A stretch of DNA of 64,000 nucleotides from Druceiella hillmani (Eukaryota; Arthropoda; Insecta; Lepidoptera; Hepialidae). The notes under the pieces were generated by a model. It worked only from the letters and a program-made list of their open reading frames with translations. It had not been told where the DNA came from and did not search any database. This document shows, piece by piece, positions 39,000-49,492 of this stretch; position 1 is the first letter of the stretch, and every line of letters begins with the position of its first letter. Where the stretch lies: NCBI GenBank assembly GCA_039881145.1, contig JAYKKI010000004.1:44957001-45021000 (forward strand). The letters run 5' to 3'. A program made the position numbers and the translations under genes.

Positions 39000-40348
39000 G
39001 CGATCGAAAATACACGCTACGGGCGATAACAGTACCATGAACTGAGAGAACTGACAGAGAGCACATGAAATACCATCATGTATTCCATCGCAGATTGGAC
39101 TAAAGAAAGCTATGCTTTCTTCAAACTTGGTGTATCGGTAGATACATTTGGAGCAGTTATGGCCCCATCGTTCTGGCCCCGCAATACCTCAGTAAATGGA
39201 TTAGAATTCGTAATCGAATTTTGTATGATATAAGTTTAATGATAACCTAGTAAAAGTTTTGTTTGTGTTTTCTTCTGAGCTAATTTATAAGGTTTAGTAC
39301 AAGAACAGTTCAACTGATTGTCAAGGAACTATCACAATTGTATAGCAAGAACGAGTTAAAATTATGACTTTCGAAGTATTAAAAAAAATAATATTCAAAA
39401 TAGCATACGATGAAATAACAGAGTCGAAAATCGAACGGAAAACTTCTTGTATTTAATTTATTCCATAAGTAATTTTATTCCCAACCATTATCCAAATACT
39501 TACAATTATCAATAAAATCAAAGAGAATATTCAAAAGGATGTCTATTTCAAAAAAATATTTGTTTTTATTCGGGAGGTTAAGAAAGAAAATTTATTTAAT
39601 TTTTATTCACAGATTGCTGAACATCAAAATAATTTTATTTTTATGCTGAATGCATTTAATTCGGTTATTGGTTTTGAATAGAGTATCACAATTTATGAAA
39701 TTTCACTACTTTTTTAAAGTGCTTTGAAATAAAAAAATCTTTAAAATCATTTTTGTTTTACTTAAATTTTCAATAAATCGAAGTGTCTCTAAGACTCTTC
39801 CCCTCTCTTGTTCCATTGGTCCTTTCCATTCCTCTCTATTTTTATATTACTTTTTCAATATTTCAATTAGATTTCTTTATATTTCTTACATAGCTAGTTA
39901 AAAAAATAACAAAGGGAAAAGGACATACCGCCAAACGGTTTTTATGGTCATTTTGCAGCACCAAAAAATTTTGCTTGATGTTTTTATCGCATTTTCATAT
40001 CAAAAATTTATTCGATTGCACCCCACTCGAAAAGATCCGTTAATAAGGGCGACCGCAAGTTTTATATATAAGAAGATATTTCAAATAAGCATTTCTTCTT
40101 TCTACATGTTCACCTAACTCACCGACGTCTTACTCCTAAATATTACCACAATCGATTGATAAATGAAAATAGCTATTTCGTTTTCAGCATTTGATTACTA
40201 TACCCGAAATCAAACTGAATTAGTGTGCGACAAATGATTATAACTCTTTATCTTCCTCAAAGATATTCTCGGTGTCCTAGTAGCATAAGCAAATAAACTG
40301 AGCCGAAAATATTTAAAATTAGAATTTCGCTCAGTTCATGAGAAAGTT
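38999..40348. other. Non-coding stretch
   Basis: No gene is supported. A patch of more balanced composition at 39000-39200 directly follows the microsatellite and may be part of an unrecognised element. Confidence 0.4.
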
Positions 40349-40609
40349 ATGTTTGTAATCATAATTTATAATTTGAAAAGAATAAGAAGCAACGCGTTGA
40401 ATATCCGTTTATTTGTACAATTGTGCGACGAAAATTATGAAGACTTCCATCGATTGCTTTTACATACTGAAGTACGCTGGTTGTCGAAAAGAGCACGTTT
40501 AATAAGATTTCACTCACTTTTTGAATTAGTTTTAGAGTTTCTGGAAAGTAAAGATCCAGATTTAAAAGAAAACCTGATCAAATTGAAAACAGTACCGCAA
40601 ACATTGTAG
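40349..40609 (+). pseudogene. hAT transposase fragment (ZBED/Buster-like)
   Basis: The 86-codon frame holds IRSNALNIRLFVQLCDENYE, then DFHRLLLHTEVRWLSKRARL and FELVLEFLE. The block in which N-R-F--LC leads to LL-HTEVRWLS-G--L-R-F-L is a hallmark of hAT transposases related to ZBED5- and SCAND3-type proteins. Only this internal piece remains; zinc finger, catalytic residues and dimerisation end are absent. The match is to the catalytic-core region just after the first catalytic motifs. Hammerhead-bearing copy B was inserted about 60 bp downstream. Confidence 0.7.
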
Positions 40610-40660
40610 TACTGCAAATCCCACAACACGCCGCTTCTTCGCTTTTACGTGGGAGGTATT

Positions 40661-40847
40661 ATAAATAGATTGTTTTGCGTTAGAGTTATTCCAAACATAT
40701 ATTAACAAATTGTCTACCTGAAGATGTCATACAATGAAACCTAGGTTGTACCCATAGCCACATCACGTAGTTTCATTTAGTTGTGAAAAATTAAATTGAT
40801 AAATTTCCACAGAATTAATGCCAAATATATTCAATAAACAGATTGTT
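40661..40847 (+). mobile_element. Hammerhead-bearing retroelement insertion, copy B
   Basis: This is a single-orientation copy at 40675-40833, flanked by a 14 bp target duplication with one mismatch (ATAAATAGATTGTT at 40661, ATAAACAGATTGTT at 40834). It shares CACATCACGTAGTTTCATTTA and the tail GCCAAATATATTCAAT (here TGCCAAATATATTCAAT) with copies A, C and D, but has no inverted arm. It is more diverged than A and C, so it is an older insertion. Confidence 0.7.
40714..40751 (+). ncRNA. Decayed hammerhead ribozyme-like motif, copy B
   Basis: CUAC, CUGAAGA, a mutated stem II, GAAAC, CUAGG, UU and GUA follow in hammerhead order. The 3-base stem I (UAC with GUA) and weakened stem II suggest it no longer folds well. 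The cleavage triplet would be GUU. Confidence 0.5.
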
Positions 40848-41589
40848 CCAGAAAAATAATTTGTAGCGTACTAATTCATTTGTAAGTTAATAAAAATAGA
40901 AAGATTGTGGTAATCTTTCTTTCATCTCGTACATCTGGGTGTTAATAAATGAAGCAAGCGTAACTAAATTCAAATGTTGAATGTTTCTACAAAAAAAAAC
41001 TCTTTGCATGCAAGTCATTTAAAGTTCAAGAAATTATAAGTCACATTTACAATACAAAGTAGATTTCGCACGAAGCATGCGATATAAATATTAAAAAGAT
41101 CCCACGAACTTTATTACTTTGGTCTTCTTCGTTATCTTTTTAAACAACATTTTGGAGTTGCGGAAAATAACGGCCTTCATAATAAGAACTATAACAATAA
41201 CAATGACAAATAGTTTTGTCTGCATCTTATATCACAAACTAAATTTTAAAATTTAGGTTCAAGACCAGCTAGTAGTGCGCCTTGTTTAGTGTTTCGTATT
41301 CTCTCGGTTCGGAATTAAACAACACTACTGCTGACATCTAGCATCGTGCATTTGAAATCACATTTAATACGCATTGAGTTGGAATGCGAAGACATCATGC
41401 TACGCAAGTGGCGTCGGCCAGCATATGAAAGAGCATTAACACCGAGAATTCAAATGAACAATCACAGACAGCGATGACGAAATGTCATACTCCTACAGTC
41501 AATGAAACCCATCTGCTTTAATCAAATAATATATACTTCGCTGAAAATACGCGAAGGACACACAACGAGCAACAACTTTATTTTACTCG
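40848..41589. other. Non-coding stretch before the LINE
   Basis: No coding frame is supported. The part from about 41270 has more balanced composition and is probably the 5' untranslated region of the Jockey-clade element, whose exact start cannot be set. Confidence 0.4.
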
Positions 41590-42246
41590 GTGCCAAGTCA
41601 GACAGAATGATGAGAATATAAAGAAAAATATCTTTGATCTTCAGGAACAAGTGAAAGCAATGAAATTAGAAATCGAAAAATTAAAACTAAATCGGAACTT
41701 GAGTGACATGAAGTCACAAGGAACAGATGAGTTAAACAATGATGACCTCGCAGTCGATACAGAATTGATACGAGTTATACGAATAGAATTGATACGAAAA
41801 TAACAAGGAAAAATGAAAGTTGGCTAATGGAAAAACAACGAAACGTGACCGTCAAATGATAAGCAAAGAACGTTATAATACCAAACCTGATATGCAGTCA
41901 CCACCAAAACACATGCATAAACCACCGCCTATTATGGTAACCGACGTTGAAACTATTAATGAATTAATTGCGTTAATAAACCAAACAATTGGTAATGATC
42001 ATTTCCAAACTAAATTGATAAACAATAACGTTAGAAAAATAAATGTTTCAAATGATAATGTATAGAGCCTTGACTAACGAACTGAAAAAAAAACATGAAA
42101 GTTCATGGCATTCCTACGAAAACAAACAAAATAAGGATATCAGAGTAATGATCAAAAATATGCATCATTCTTTAAGCCCAACAGATATCCACAATTAAAT
42201 GAAACTACGTGATGTAGTATTATTTCTACTATCTATAATTTCTTTA

Positions 42247-42287
42247 CCACGACCAAGGTTTCGTTGTATTACAACATCTTCAGGTGG
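42247..42287 (-). ncRNA. Hammerhead ribozyme-like motif, copy C left arm
   Basis: On the minus strand: CCAC, CUGAAGA, U, GUUG-UAAUA-CAAC, GAAA, CCUUGG, UC, GUGG. All core elements are present. It differs from its partner only in the stem III loop (UU instead of UA). Confidence 0.7.
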
Positions 42288-42317
42288 GATATTAGCAAAG
42301 ATATCTTTGCTAATATC

Positions 42318-42358
42318 CCACCTGAAGATGTTGTAATACAACGAAACCTAGGTCGTGG
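42318..42358 (+). ncRNA. Hammerhead ribozyme-like motif, copy C right arm
   Basis: CCAC at 42318, CUGAAGA at 42322-42328, stem-loop II at 42329-42342, GAAA at 42343-42346, stem III with its loop, GUC ending at 42354 (predicted cleavage 3' of this C), and GUGG closing stem I. One U before stem II is unpaired. In the full inverted transcript the two arms would compete by pairing with each other. Confidence 0.72.
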
Positions 42359-43090
42359 TAAAGAAATTATAGATAGTAGAAATAATACTACATCACGTAG
42401 TTTCATTTAATTGTGAATAATGAATTTCTACAAAATTAACGCCAAATATATTCAATATTCCCAACAGATATTATAAGTCATCTAAAAGCTCAGAGATTGG
42501 AAGCAGTGAATGTTAGAGCTAAATTTTAATGGAAAACGAAGGAACCGTTAGATATGTTTTTTGTTGAGTTTAAAAAGAATAAAAATGTTAATAAAATATA
42601 CAGCATTAAAAAAGTTTGTAATGCGGTCTTTACTTTCGAACCAATTAAAATCAATAAATTAATACCGCAGTGTAAAACCTTTCAATTATTAGGTCGTACT
42701 AAAAACTATTGTAACAAGGCACCTAGATGTGTTAAATGCGCTGGACATCATCTAAGGATTGACTGTGATAAATCATAAAGTGATATACAGCCAAAATGCT
42801 GTCACTGTAAGAAAAATCATACTGCCAACTATCGAGGATGTGAAGTGATTAAAGAACTTCAAAAACTGAGAGATAGCAAAAATAAAACTAAATTGGTAAA
42901 AACCAATAAATTGGTAAGAATATCCACTCAGAATAAGACCATGCAGATAGCGGCCACAAAACAACACAATTGCAGAAGAACACACAGCTTAGCTGTTTCT
43001 GATAATATCCGTGTAACTAAGCAAATGCTAAAAGATCAAAACCTACAACTCAATAAAATTGGGGGTAAACTTAAAGTCTCTGGAAACTAA

Positions 43091-43425
43091 CAATGACCAC
43101 CCTACGAAACATGAAATGGAATGCCAATGGATTGTTACAGCAATAACATGAACTGCAAGCAATCCTGTGCAAAGAAAACATTGACATATGTCTTATATCA
43201 GAAACACATTTTACTAAAGGGTCGTTTATTAGATTCGATGACTACTCAACCTATCAATAAAACTATCGTGCTAACATGGCTTGTGAAAGTAGTGATGTTA
43301 TTTTAAAAAACTGTACCAAACACTTGAAAAAGATAAATATGTAACTTGCTATATCCAAGCAACGATTGTAACGGTTGAGACAGCTGAACAAAAACTCAGA
43401 GTAAATGCAATCTGAGAGTAAATGT
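43091..43425 (+). pseudogene. LINE endonuclease N-terminal fragment
   Basis: The start of an APE-type endonuclease is visible: TLRNMKWNANGLLQQ, then HELQAILCKENIDICLISET and HFTKGSF. This contains the asparagine of the WNANGL block and the catalytic glutamate of the SET-H block. Stops follow, with YVTCYIQATIVTVETAEQKL in another frame and then VNAI. The remaining catalytic region (conserved D/N and the terminal SDH block) has been deleted. It cannot nick DNA. Confidence 0.8.
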
Positions 43426-43432
43426 CCTAATC

Positions 43433-43500
43433 CCAGTTTTGTATTTGCTATACATTAATGATGTTCCAACAACATTAATGTATAGCAAATACAAAACTGG
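43433..43500. repeat. Perfect inverted duplication, 28 bp arms
   Basis: The arm at 43433-43460 is the exact reverse complement of 43473-43500, with a 12 bp centre. The left arm is genuine RT coding sequence. The right arm is foreign to the LINE reading frame, so it is a later inverted copy. Confidence 0.9.
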
Positions 43501-43517
43501 TCGTTGTACAAACAATC

Positions 43518-43553
43518 AAGTGGCTGTTGTACTATGTAGTACAACAGCCACTT
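43518..43553. repeat. Perfect inverted duplication, 15 bp arms
   Basis: The arms at 43518-43532 and 43539-43553 pair exactly around the 6-base centre TATGTA. Here the right arm is the RT coding sequence leading into TATFADD, and the left arm is the inverted extra copy. Confidence 0.88.
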
Positions 43554-44132
43554 TTGCAGATGATACGGAAATAATGGCAGTGCGAGAAATTGTGTAGGGT
43601 TCAACTAGAAAATTGCGATCTGATCTCAACAAAATAGCCATCTAAACAAAAAAATGGCGCATTAAATTGAACAAATCCAACAAATTAAATTATTACAAAA
43701 CAAGCTTATTTTATATTGACAAGTTCTACGCTCAGTTTGGAGTTATGGACGCCCAGTTTGGAGTTATGTGGGATTACTCCAGTAAGTCTAATGTCAAAAT
43801 GATGCCAAGATTCTAAAACAAATTATTTAAGTGTGTAGTTAACCCGCATTGGTACGTCCATAAATGTGATCTCCATCGCGATCTTGAGATTAAGATGGTA
43901 GGCGATATTATTAGCAGATTTGCTAGTTCTCATCAAAAGAGATTTGAAAATCATATTAATTTAGAAGCGTAGACTTTCAAATGTACAAAATATTATTAGA
44001 TGACTCAAAATAATAAAACCTTTTAAGCTTGCTAGACATTTGAACACTAAGTGATACGAGGGAAAATTCTTAGTCCATACTATGTGCATTAATATCGAAA
44101 CAAATTGATCGTTAGTTATGTAATTAGTTTTA

Positions 44133-44205
44133 ATGAAAATTGTAAATAAAAAAAATTAGTTTGAACTTTATATTCAAACTAATTTTTTTTATTTACAATT
44201 TTCAT
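44133..44205. repeat. Inverted duplication, 33 bp arms, just beyond the LINE
   Basis: The arms at 44133-44165 and 44173-44205 are complementary without mismatch around CTTTATA. The left arm includes GTAAATAAAAAAAATTAG, which could be the A-rich 3' end of the LINE. Confidence 0.88.
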
Positions 44206-45607
44206 CAAAAAAAATTTTTATAGATTCATTTAGACTCCAGAATGCATATCAAGTAACCAACCTATATACTCTTAAATTAGGCAACAGATGTATTTTTTGA
44301 CCTTTTGAAAGGGCCTAGCAAGATTTTTCTCTTAAAAGTGAGACTAGCAAGCCGAGACTATCCAACTACTTCGTTTTATTAGAAAATTATACTAAGTAAT
44401 TTTTTTAAATTTTTTTTTCATATAGGTCTCCTACAGGTTGAAGAAAATAATACTCAACCAAGTGCTTCTCAATTATTTCAAATTTTACCAGACAAACTTA
44501 CATTTTCATTCACGGAATGTCCGTTGGTATATCTTTCGGTTTATCTTAAAAGAACGAAAAAATTACAACCTAATTGTGAGAACAAAAGAAATGTTTGCTC
44601 TCACCCAAACCTTCTCTCCGAAGCATATTGATGCAATTAAACATGGTAAAATAAAGAAAAACAGCACAAATGCAAGTCGTACGTATGCGTTTAATGTTTC
44701 GTACAACGGATAACAATGAAAATATCGGAGCCAATTTAATTATGATAATTTTCTACAATAAACACCTAATTTTTTTCATGACTTCTTTTTATTTGCTTGA
44801 CCAAATAATAATTTTCGAAATGATGTACTTTTCTCACTTTAAACATTTTAAGCATCGTAGCCAAAAATCTTACCTTAGTAATCTTATCTTATCTTAGTAA
44901 TTAGGACAATAGTTACGATAAATATGCAAGAAACTATACAAATTAGTTCAAATACTTTTCGAAAAATACGTGTAACACTATAGTAGGCAGCAATCACTCA
45001 TCATCTCTAAATATCTAAATTCTAAAAAAAACTAAAATATTTCTTGAGTACTTAAGCCCTAAAACAAAGAACAATCGTATAGAGGAGTATCACTTAAAAC
45101 CTGAACGGATGAAAGTTTAATACAACAAGAAAACCTTCTGACATACGAAATCATTGATTTTTTACGTCAAAATCTCTGTCTTAGCATAAACCTTAGTTAT
45201 TTAAAATTTCACACAATGAAAATATTGGTACAAATAGTTCAGTATCATGTTTAAAATGATAAGAGTAAAAGATTAACATTCAAGTTTATACCCTGTGGAA
45301 TAAAAAAAAACATCAACTAATCCAGGGAGAGTCACCGATTTAAGCAACCGTATTTTAAGCAAATTTTCCTCTGGAAGACTATGAATCCTACTCATAGAAC
45401 TATGAAATTTTAAATCGTTGTACTTAATTAGTCATATGTTTTTTTGACACCCAAGTGCTGTACGCGGTGGAACGAGTGAATAGGCCATAAAAGTGTGGAA
45501 GTATATTTGAGACCAACATTAGTTTCTGTTTAGTATTACAAATTATTTGGTAGCACGCTTTATTGCCCTCTTTCGCAATTTTAAACAAATTTCATGATAA
45601 CTACAAT
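44206..45607. other. AT-rich non-coding stretch
   Basis: No feature is supported. The two open frames at 44438-44897 have AT-driven composition and no family match. Confidence 0.45.

Positions 45608-45679
<72 letters not shown>
45608..45679. repeat. (TA)n microsatellite
   Basis: A pure TA tract of about 72 bp. Confidence 0.97.
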
Positions 45680-45681
<2 letters not shown>

Positions 45682-45823
45682 CCGACTTCCATACATTTGT
45701 GAACATGATAAACTTTAGATTAATAGATGGACCACCAAACAATTAGGCGTTAATTTAATGTAAAGTACTCCCGGTAACGCACTACGATGTAAATAAATGT
45801 ATTAACGTAAAGTTCAAATAAAG

Positions 45824-45876
45824 AAATATATATATATAAATATAAAAAAAAAATATATAAAAAATATATATATATT
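45824..45876. repeat. Imperfect TA/A-rich simple repeat
   Basis: Short TA runs are broken by A runs. Confidence 0.8.
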
Positions 45877-48800
45877 CCTATGAAAAGTAGCAGCAAATGA
45901 TCTAAAAATGTTTTTCATGAGATTTTAGAAACCGAAGCAATTACGATGGAAGTGGAGAATCAATGAAAAATTAAAGGACAATTAAACAAATGGAAAAAAT
46001 AAATTTTAGGATCGTAAAATTGAAAACACGCGTAGCGTAATTTTGCTGCAGCGATGTTGTTTTGTTGTGTCTTATTTGGCATTACGGTCACATTGTTCGC
46101 GTTATCGTTGAACAGTTCAAAGAACGAAGCGATCCACCGCTCTGCAATCATGATCAAAGGCGAGATCTTAATTAAAAAATTAAATTATTTTAAGGTAAAT
46201 ATATTTCATAATACAATGAGTGTTTTATATTAATTGGTGTAGAATATTATTTTGTTGAAAATAAATTTAAATAGTGAGTTTATATTATTTTAGAGAATGT
46301 TGTTTTATTGATTAATATACTTGAACACATAATTACTTTTTTAAGTATATTGAACGTCCGGATTGGCGATTTGGAATGCACCGACAATTCATACAATTTT
46401 AAAGGCAGATTTTTTACTAAATATTTCAATACTTCTGTTATTCTTTAATTATAATACTAGAGGTAACATTAAACATTATGAGAATATGAAAACTGGAACC
46501 TAAGACCAAGTTTTTTCATTTTATTTATTGTCTTTCCAAATAGTCTCGCGGCACGCCACGCCTCACTTCATTCAATGTAACCAAGGGAATCGTATTCCTT
46601 GCAGTTTGACTTTATTTCTTAGAAATAAATAGAAATCGCGTGATGCGAGTACGCAGCTGTATAGCGACATAGCCTAATATGCATCAGAGTGAGCATATGC
46701 GTTGTCACTGATCGCGATGAGTCCTCTCGGTCGCGATTTTTATACTAAAAAACGATTCTCATATCAACGCCTAAGAATGGCGCAATAAAATTTTAATCTG
46801 TGCGGTACGTCCATATGAGTTTTATTGTGGAAAAGTTATTTAATGTTGACTGATTTGGTTTTAATAACTAGGAAATAAACTATTCCGCCCAATTCCATTC
46901 AAATGGTTATGTTTAAATTTTATATTTTTGGACTGTACAACAAAGTCTTTTTAACGGCCGTACAAACTGAATAAACTTTTTTTCTCTAAGTTCAATTGAT
47001 GTAATGACAGTAAGTACAGTGATCTTAGTTTCATTTGCATTCAAATGTAACTTTAATGGTATGAAGAATTTTAATAGCCATATGAAAGTAAATTAACCTG
47101 TCTAAAACATTAAGAATTATCAATAGATGAAAAATACAAGGAGAAATTTCCATGCGTTGATACTGCATTACTTGTTGCATTTTCTTGTGATCAGAAAATA
47201 CCTAAACTATTCAACGGACACAATTGTTAAACAAAGCGGTAAACCAAACAGACTTCGCTTCGGTAATTTGAAGAAGGCAATTTTAATTTTTCCTGACACT
47301 GATGTAGTCTCATTGTTAGATATTAACATATTTTGCCGCTTCGGAATTATCAATGCAAAAAATTAGCTACAATATTTGTTAACATGACACATAGTATTTA
47401 AAATTTTTCAGTCAGTAGTCACGTCAACGTTGAACGAAGTGCTCGGAAAATAAAGGCAGAAATTATTTCTTAACTTCAATGCAAATATAGTAAATATTTG
47501 CTGGGAATGTTATATAAAATTACTTTAAAATTTTCACTGTTTATCATTTTGTAAAACTAGTAAAATGTATTAATACAAACATTCACAATTTCAATACATT
47601 TCTAGGAGTAAATTAAAATAATCAACTTTTAAATGGTGCTTGTTTCTTTGTTAATGGAAATAGTTGATATTTCGTCTACCGTCACGACCTTATTTCGGAT
47701 GATATTTTTTTGTCCAATCATCCAGCCAGTTACGATAAAGTAAACCGAGACCGATATAAATAGATCACATTTGTATCAAGATTTGGCACGTAGGTACAGA
47801 CTGGTAGAAGTAGATTTTTTTATATATTAATGTATGGCAATTATCAGGCGTCATTCGTTTAAAAAAACTGGTTACCGATAAGCTCCTGTCAATCGACAAT
47901 AACAAGGGCAATTTATAAAAAGTCCACCAGGGTTTTATTGATAAATTTTTATTAATAATATAAGTTGTGGATTCAAAGGCGGCAAATAGTTCTATGGTTC
48001 ATAATATGAACCACTATTATTAGAGAGTGTATAAATTATTTAAGAATACCACCATTGCACACATAATAGGTCATTTGCACGTAACTTCTGAATTAAAAAA
48101 AATAATACAAAATGTTTTGGTATTAAGTAGTTGTGAAAAGATCTCGACATTTTCTAGGTATGGAACAAAATGAACTTAATCCCAAATAAACTTTCTTTTT
48201 TACTTTTTTCTCATTTGAAACAATTGAACGTCACTATTCCATCGACTTTTTAAGACTTTATCGATGTAATGACACGTGCATATGATAAATAAACATTTTA
48301 TACTGATAAATCACGTTACGAGTAGGTTCTAAAAATATAGTGCACTATTTAAAGAGAGGACTAAAAGTTTCAAATATTGGTTTCTTTAAACGCAAGAAAA
48401 AAGAAATCTACATTCGATTAAAATAATCGGGTCGAGTAAGGATATTCACTTTGAAATCGAATAAATAGGAATATTCTGACCTCGTCGAATAGATGCAAAA
48501 TATATTTTTGCATCACCTCTTATACAGTATTGGATTAATAAACACATAATTTATTAAAGATGAGCATCTTTTATATTTTATTATAAACAATTTTATTTTA
48601 CGCAAACAACACATTAATTGCATATTTTTGCTTAAAATCATGCAATTAAATGTACTAATTGAGATCTGCTGGTTGAACAAATTAATATTTTTCCCAACCT
48701 CCGTAGACGGCATATCTGTCGTCTTTTTTATATTTCTAGACATCATCTAAACGTCTAAGAATACAGAGAAGGCAAGCATTTTGCTCCAAACAATAGAACA

Positions 48801-49289
48801 TATCTCGCTGTAAATGAATTTGCTTAATATGTAGATTTCTTTGAATCTCATAAATTGATCACCTGGATTCACAGATTGATTTAAAATAGAATTGCCAATT
48901 GTTTATTATATATTTCATATTCGTTATTATTAACGACCATTTTCATTACCTCAGTTTCAAGTCTAATATATTACAGTTAATCTTAACTATTCTTAGTATC
49001 CAATTGTTTCTTTAATTCATTATGATTATGTCAACATTTAATGAAAAATTATTCACATTTATGATAACATGAACATACTGTACACGTAGTTACTAAGTGC
49101 ATGGCATATATATGCCTTAGGTTTAGTCATAAGGCAAATAATATATTTTGTTTTAGTGTGTAGAATTGTTAGGTGCAGACATGGACAATGTGTGAAATTG
49201 TTTATTCATGATTTCATGTTATTGTATATACTGACTTGTCTGTTTATTTTGTTACTTTCTTGGTTATCTCAGTAGAGCTTAAAATAATC
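45877..49289. other. Non-coding stretch with unassigned GC-richer patches
   Basis: No gene is supported. A patch at 46020-46160 has a minus-strand frame beginning MIMIAERWIASFFELFND that I do not recognise. A patch at 46535-46760, with several CG-rich palindromic bits such as TCGCGA-like sequence, shows no RNA polymerase III promoter boxes and no coding frame. Confidence 0.4.
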
Positions 49290-49336
49290 CAAACTCGATG
49301 AGTTTACTCATTATCACTAAAAAGTCTTATCACCAT
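49290..49336. repeat. Dispersed repeat, copy 1
   Basis: AAACTCGATGAGTTTACTC and ATTATCACTAAAAAGT recur in slightly changed form at 60186-60233 in the same orientation. The identical spacing over about 45 bp is unlikely by chance. The parent element is unknown. Confidence 0.6.
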
Positions 49337-49375
49337 TTTCCCTCTTCGTCATTTTTTCCTGATTTTGTTAAAGAT

Positions 49376-49400
49376 GTATATATGTATGTAAGTATATATA

Positions 49401-49490
<90 letters not shown>
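49376..49490. repeat. Compound (TA)n-(TG)n microsatellite
   Basis: TA tracts with a short TGTGTG centre, about 115 bp. Confidence 0.97.

Positions 49491-49492
<2 letters not shown>

Larger units (their letters stand above)
42177..42471. mobile_element. Foldback hammerhead-bearing retroelement insertion, copy C
   Basis: The insertion at 42189-42459 sits between perfect 12 bp target duplications (CCCAACAGATAT at 42177-42188 and 42460-42471). Removing it restores the ORF1 reading order of the host LINE. It is a head-to-head inverted dimer: arms of 113 bp (42190-42302 and 42303-42415) with one mismatch and no spacer. A 44 bp right-hand tail ends GCCAAATATATTCAATATT. Each arm carries one complete hammerhead-like motif. 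It is the best-preserved copy, so the insertion is probably recent. It has no protein-coding capacity. Confidence 0.85.
41590..43090 (+). pseudogene. LINE ORF1 (gag-like, zinc knuckles), split
   Basis: ORF1 of Jockey-clade LINEs makes a nucleic-acid-binding protein. Here it starts with a charged, coiled-coil-like segment (IFDLQEQVKAMKLEIEKLKL). It continues with PPPIMVTDVETINELIALIN, a frameshift near 42063, then HSYENKQNKDIRVMIKNMHH. The nested element interrupts it after SPTDI, and it resumes with SHLKAQRLEAVNVRAKF and EPLDMFFVEFKKNKN. The zinc knuckles follow at 42690-42845. The first has lost its second cysteine and its histidine; the second (CVKCAGHHLRIDC) is intact; the third (CCHCKKNHTANYRGC) is complete. 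One in-frame stop lies between knuckles two and three. The fold and order match the PRE_C2HC/gag region closely. Confidence 0.85.
43428..44020 (+). pseudogene. LINE reverse transcriptase C-terminal half, with inverted insertions
   Basis: PVLYLLYINDVPTT is followed, after a rearranged stretch (43461-43540), by TATFADDTEIMAVREIV. ADD is the polymerase catalytic motif. WRIKLNKSN follows, then VVNPHWYVHKCDLHRDLEIK and the terminal RFASSHQKRFENHINLEA. Order and spacing match the Jockey-clade polymerase and its C-terminal domain. Two inverted duplications sit between the PTT and FADD blocks. A 21 bp in-frame tandem duplication (CAGTTTGGAGTTATG at 43733 and 43754) lies in the C-terminal part. Several stops are present. 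Confidence 0.85.
41590..44050 (+). mobile_element. Jockey-clade LINE, internally deleted, with a nested insertion
   Basis: ORF1 (gag-like), the start of the endonuclease and the C-terminal half of the reverse transcriptase lie in the expected order on the plus strand. The central part of the polyprotein, roughly from mid-endonuclease to the RT active site, is missing. ORF1 is interrupted by a hammerhead-bearing foldback element with a perfect target duplication. No poly-A tail or target duplication of the LINE itself could be defined. The 3' limit is placed after the last recognisable coding (KPFKLA-like at about 44020). Confidence 0.85.

Noticed and set aside
46535..46760. SINE candidate in a GC-richer patch
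   Set aside because: No A-box or B-box and no A-rich or simple-repeat tail with target duplication could be found.
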